A DNA stretch of 8,991 bases from Planctomycetota bacterium (lineage in GTDB: Bacteria > Planctomycetota > Phycisphaerae > Sedimentisphaerales > Anaerohalosphaeraceae). Under the pieces are notes generated by a model. The model saw only the letters and a program-made list of their open reading frames with translations, did no database searches and had not been told where the DNA came from. Location of the stretch: positions 1 to 8,991 of the forward strand of contig JAAYQH010000493.1 of assembly GCA_012519365.1 (NCBI GenBank), read 5' to 3'. This document shows, in pieces, positions 6,962 through 8,991 of the stretch. Both the position numbers and the translations under genes were made by a program. The stretch's first letter is position 1; each line of letters opens with the position of its first letter.

Positions 6962-7507
6962 TTATCGGGCGTTATAAAACGACTGAAAGAGGCAGCGAAC
7001 GCCGTGCTTGTATAGTTGCCGGTACAATTCCGGAAAACGCAAATCAAAACAAATCAGCAGCGAACAGGGCACACCATGGATTTGAAAAAACACGAAGCGA
7101 TCACCCGGCGTATAATACAACAAGTCCTGTTCCGTTCCGAATCGTTTGTCGTACCGATCCACGAGTTTGCCCTCCGGCGAGATCAGGTACAAACAGTTGT
7201 GCGGTTTGTTTGGCGGTGTCAGCGGGTGTGATCTACCCAGCACAACCCACACCTTCAACTCGCCGGCCAGCGCGATAATTTCGCGTGTTCGCGCTTTGAG
7301 TCTCAGCCAATCGTAATTCTCAAAGCTGTCAAAATCCACCCCTGCATAGCCGCTCAACGCGCATTCGGAAAAATGCACCACGTCGGCCTGCTGCTCGGCG
7401 GCCTGTCGCATTAAGTCCCGTATCCGGGCTGCGTTGACATCAACGTCAGCGGATACCGCGAACTGACACGTCGCAACAGTTAACACTCCCGGCGTATTTT
7501 TTTCCAT
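6962..7507 (-). CDS. N-terminal two-thirds of the interrupted carbon-nitrogen hydrolase
   Basis: This is the part translated before the TAA: 181 residues holding the complete catalytic triad of the superfamily, namely E48 in HFSECALSGY, K121 in YDKRFG and the nucleophile C153 in LLICFDLRFPELYR. The last residues, FQSFYNAR, normally continue into further strands and helices of the alpha-beta-beta-alpha sandwich, which are lost here, so stable activity is unlikely. The ATG at 7507 has no clear Shine-Dalgarno sequence; an in-frame TGA lies about 16 bases upstream and no better start is available. Confidence 0.6.
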   Translation of the reverse strand: MEKNTPGVLTVATCQFAVSADVDVNAARIRDLMRQAAEQQADVVHFSECALSGYAGVDFDSFENYDWLRLKARTREIIALAGELKVWVVLGRSHPLTPPNKPHNCLYLISPEGKLVDRYDKRFGTEQDLLYYTPGDRFVFFQIHGVPCSLLICFDLRFPELYRQLYKHGVRCLFQSFYNAR

Positions 7508-7524
7508 CGGATCAGCACATTTTC

Positions 7525-7553
7525 AATAGAGGGAATTTGAACAAATTCTGCAA
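7525..7553 (-). promoter_or_regulatory. Weak candidate promoter for the carbon-nitrogen hydrolase gene
   Basis: On the minus strand, TTGCAG (7548-7553) and TCTATT (7525-7530) are separated by 17 bases, within the AT-rich part of the 185-bp gap after argC. Matches to the consensus are only 3/6 and 4/6. The rest of the gap (7508-7692) holds a GCCGGCCGGC palindrome (7662-7671) flanked by two CCGACAG copies and no other recognisable element. Confidence 0.25.
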
Positions 7554-7692
7554 CTTTTTTTGAAATAAATACTATTCGAACATGTTTTGTGTTTGATAAG
7601 AATAACTTTTGGGCGTTTTATATTCTTGTTCACTTTGGCAGCAGATTCGCAAACACCGACAGCCGGCCGGCAGTTCCGACAGTCAGCAACCC

Positions 7693-8700
7693 CTATTCCA
7701 GCCCCATGCTCTCGGGCAGATTGAACAGCAGGTTCATATTCTGAATGGCCTGGCCGGAGGCGCCTTTAATCAGATTATCAATGGCCGAAAAGACAATGAT
7801 CTTTCCTTTGACGATGGTCGCAAACAAGTGGCAATAGTTGCTTTTGGCCACGTGTTTGACCGCCGGCGGCCTGGACAGTACCTGGACAAACCGCTCGTTT
7901 TTGTAGAATTCCTTAAAGAGCTGTTTAATCTGCTCTGTGGATACCTGCTCTGCCGGATCGCAATACACCGTGGACAAAATACCCCGATCAAACGGCCCGA
8001 CATGCGGCTGAAACAGCAGTTCCACTGGCTGGCCGGCAACCGTTGATGCGACCTGTTCCATCTCCGGCATATGCCGATGGACGCCGACGCCGTAGGGATA
8101 CAAATTTTCATTCATGTTCGGAAAATGGAAATTCGGCGATGGGTTTTTGCCGCCGCCTGAAACGCCTGTTACCGAGTTGACAATGATACCTTGGGTTTTT
8201 ATGAGTTTGTTTTTCAGCAGCGGCGCCAGCGCCAGCGATGCGCCGGTTGGAAAACAGCCTGGATTGGCGACAAGTTTTGCCTTCTTGATATCTTCGCGAA
8301 ACAGTTCCGGCAATCCATAGACGGCATGTTTGAGGTTTTCTTTATCGGTGTGCGGCTCGTAGTATTTTTCATAGACAGCCGCATCTTTGATGCGATAATC
8401 GGCGCTGAAGTCAATCACTTTAACGCCGGCATTGAGCAATTTCGGCACAAATGCCATTGAGATCTTATGAGGCAGACAGCACAACGCTGCATCGGCTACA
8501 TCGGCCAGTTTCGGCAAATCCAGCGGTTGGACTTCCATATCTATCCGTCCGCGAAGTTGGCCGAAAAGGTCGGCGACATGGCCGCATTCTTCCGGCAGGG
8601 CGGTCAGATACGTCAGTTTTGCGCCGGGGTGCCGCAATAGGATTTCGATGGACTCAACGCCGGTATAGCCGCTTGCGCCGATGATTGCTACGCGTACCAT
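7693..8700 (-). CDS. argC: N-acetyl-gamma-glutamyl-phosphate reductase ArgC
   Basis: ArgC reduces N-acetyl-glutamyl phosphate to the semialdehyde with NADPH, the third step of arginine biosynthesis, in the cytoplasm. The protein is 335 residues, a usual length. Counting from the ATG at 8700, the N-terminal dinucleotide-binding loop GASGYTG is at 8-14, the catalytic cysteine is C149 in NPGCFPTG, and the conserved GVHRHMPEM (206-214) supplies the active-site histidine region. NSVTGVSGGGK (175-185) and the C-terminal DNLIKGASGQA are also diagnostic. The ATG at 8700 is preferred to the one at 8706, because AAGGAAG (8708-8714) is 7 bases from the former and only 1 from the latter. No other arg gene is in the window, so it appears unlinked from the rest of the pathway on this side. 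It heads the minus-strand series, 185 bp ahead of the broken hydrolase. Confidence 0.95.
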   Translation of the reverse strand: MVRVAIIGASGYTGVESIEILLRHPGAKLTYLTALPEECGHVADLFGQLRGRIDMEVQPLDLPKLADVADAALCCLPHKISMAFVPKLLNAGVKVIDFSADYRIKDAAVYEKYYEPHTDKENLKHAVYGLPELFREDIKKAKLVANPGCFPTGASLALAPLLKNKLIKTQGIIVNSVTGVSGGGKNPSPNFHFPNMNENLYPYGVGVHRHMPEMEQVASTVAGQPVELLFQPHVGPFDRGILSTVYCDPAEQVSTEQIKQLFKEFYKNERFVQVLSRPPAVKHVAKSNYCHLFATIVKGKIIVFSAIDNLIKGASGQAIQNMNLLFNLPESMGLE

Positions 8701-8707
8701 AATCATA

Positions 8708-8714
8708 CTTCCTT
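8708..8714 (-). promoter_or_regulatory. Ribosome binding site AAGGAAG that favours the second ATG of argC
   Basis: On the minus strand, AAGGAAG is 7 bases before the ATG at 8700 and 1 base before the ATG at 8706. Only the first spacing is suitable for initiation, so the protein should begin MVRVAIIG. Confidence 0.7.
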
Positions 8715-8771
8715 AAAGCTTGTATAAATGTTCAGGTTCAGAAAAGGTCGTTTCCCTGAGGTAACGGTGAA

Positions 8772-8777
8772 ATTATA
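8772..8777 (-). promoter_or_regulatory. Probable -10 box of the argC promoter
   Basis: A perfect TATAAT lies on the minus strand about 72 bases upstream of the argC start codon. No good -35 box is found at the standard spacing (TGCCGG at 17 bp is poor). A TTGACT (8811-8816) lies too far, 33 bp away. The implied leader is about 60 bases and I see no riboswitch or attenuator in it. An activator-dependent promoter is possible. Confidence 0.5.
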
Positions 8778-8829
8778 GCCGAATCGTAAGGTATCCGGCA
8801 GGGAAATGCAAGTCAAAAGTTGCGCAAAG

Positions 8830-8864
8830 AAAAGAGGGCGGCCAGCGCCCTCTTTTGTTTTTTT
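8830..8864. terminator. Strong hairpin terminator of the dockerin-tagged gene
   Basis: AAAAGAGGGCG (8830-8840) pairs perfectly over 11 bp with CGCCCTCTTTT (8846-8856) around GCCAG. It lies 31 bp beyond the stop of the minus-strand gene at the right edge. In that direction the stem ends in CTCTTTTCTTT; on the plus strand it is followed by GTTTTTTT (8857-8864). It can therefore work both ways, but only the minus-strand gene needs it, and it insulates argC from that gene. Confidence 0.8.
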
Positions 8865-8887
8865 GGGTTTTGTTTGCTTAAAAAAGC

Positions 8888-8991
8888 CTATTCCATCAGC
8901 CAGTTTTCAATCATGATGAGCAAGTCGAGCCCATCGACGATGCCGTCGCCGTTGGGCGGGGCGATGTCGGCAGAAGGCACCGCCGGCGCAC
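8888..8991 (-). CDS. C-terminal end of a secreted protein with a dockerin-like tag (partial)
   Basis: The last 33 codons of a minus-strand gene entering from the right edge end at TAG 8888-8890. The readable end has an APAVPSADIAPP linker followed by NGDGIVDGLDLLIMIENW and LME. The D-x-N/D-G-D-G-x-V-D calcium-loop pattern followed by a hydrophobic helix ending in ENWL resembles half of a type I dockerin repeat. Such tails are common at the C-terminus of secreted proteins of Phycisphaerae and related planctomycetes. The catalytic or binding part lies outside the window, so its function is unknown. The frame is fixed by the match and the nearby terminator. Confidence 0.75.
   Translation of the reverse strand, partial: APAVPSADIAPPNGDGIVDGLDLLIMIENWLME

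Larger units (their letters stand above)
6647..7507 (-). pseudogene. Carbon-nitrogen hydrolase (nitrilase superfamily) gene interrupted by in-frame TAA
   Basis: Read as one frame from ATG 7507 to TGA 6647-6649, this encodes a complete nitrilase-superfamily amidase of 286 codons, a usual length for the family, apart from a single TAA at 6962-6964. No frameshift is involved: the residues before the stop (QSFYNAR) and after it (QGPSVHSEIMRQTMQ) join as one conserved stretch, and one C-to-T change from CAA would explain the stop. The family hydrolyses C-N bonds of amides or nitriles using a Glu-Lys-Cys triad, all three residues of which are visible. The likely in vivo outcome is a truncated, inactive enzyme. 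A sequencing error or read-through would restore it. The substrate is not known. It lies between argC and the alpha-galactosidase gene on the same strand and may be transcribed with the latter. Confidence 0.8.

Noticed and set aside
6962..6964. Reassigned TAA codon (alternative genetic code) as the reason for the split hydrolase
   Set aside because: lolD, the DUF4139 gene and the alpha-galactosidase all end at TAA at the expected family length, so TAA acts as a stop here.
7656..7682. GCCGGCCGGC palindrome with CCGACAG repeats after argC, considered as a terminator or attachment site
   Set aside because: The stem is too short without a loop and has no T-run; no integrase or mobile gene is nearby.
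7609..8046. Plus-strand open frame of 145 codons over the end of argC and the following gap
   Set aside because: Most of it is antisense to argC, and its protein has no recognisable domain.
1..8991. A new defence, mobile or multi-gene system
   Set aside because: The genes are housekeeping or degradative types with recognisable families. No nuclease, recombinase, toxin-antitoxin pair, repeat array or reverse transcriptase is seen on either strand.

Overview
The window is about 9 kb of bacterial chromosome with ordinary protein-coding density. Two signals point to a planctomycete, most likely class Phycisphaerae. The first is a truncated protein at the right edge that ends in a dockerin-like (EF-hand/type I dockerin-style) C-terminal tag ending in ENWLME, a tail common on secreted proteins of that group. 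The second is a secreted alpha-galactosidase with an N-terminal NPCBM module and an Ig-like linker, typical of their polysaccharide-degrading repertoire. The taxon is an inference from these traits. All three stop codons end genes in the window, so the standard bacterial code applies.

Left part (1-2917, all + strand): the C-terminal end of a LolC/LolE-type FtsX permease, then its ATPase LolD, then a class IV aminotransferase (IlvE-type branched-chain aminotransferase), then a long-chain trans-polyprenyl diphosphate synthase. The genes are closely spaced and end in a hairpin terminator whose left arm includes the first base of the last stop codon. They look like one transcription unit joining lipoprotein export, amino-acid metabolism and isoprenoid quinone side-chain synthesis.

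Middle (3110-4519, +): a single secreted DUF4139-domain protein of unknown function, preceded by an intergenic region with two inverted repeats. It converges on the alpha-galactosidase gene, and a long, nearly perfect hairpin lies between the two stop codons.

Right part (4620-8700, all - strand): argC (arginine biosynthesis) is transcribed first, from a probable promoter near 8775. After a 185-bp gap come a carbon-nitrogen hydrolase gene broken by an in-frame TAA and, 38 bp further on, the GH27 alpha-galactosidase. To the right of argC, a strong hairpin terminator ends the dockerin-tagged gene that enters from the right edge.

I see no tRNA, rRNA, CRISPR array, insertion sequence or phage gene, and no stretch over 300 bases without a gene. 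I did not find a convincing new multi-gene system. The most notable observation is the nitrilase-family gene, interrupted by one stop codon with both halves otherwise intact.
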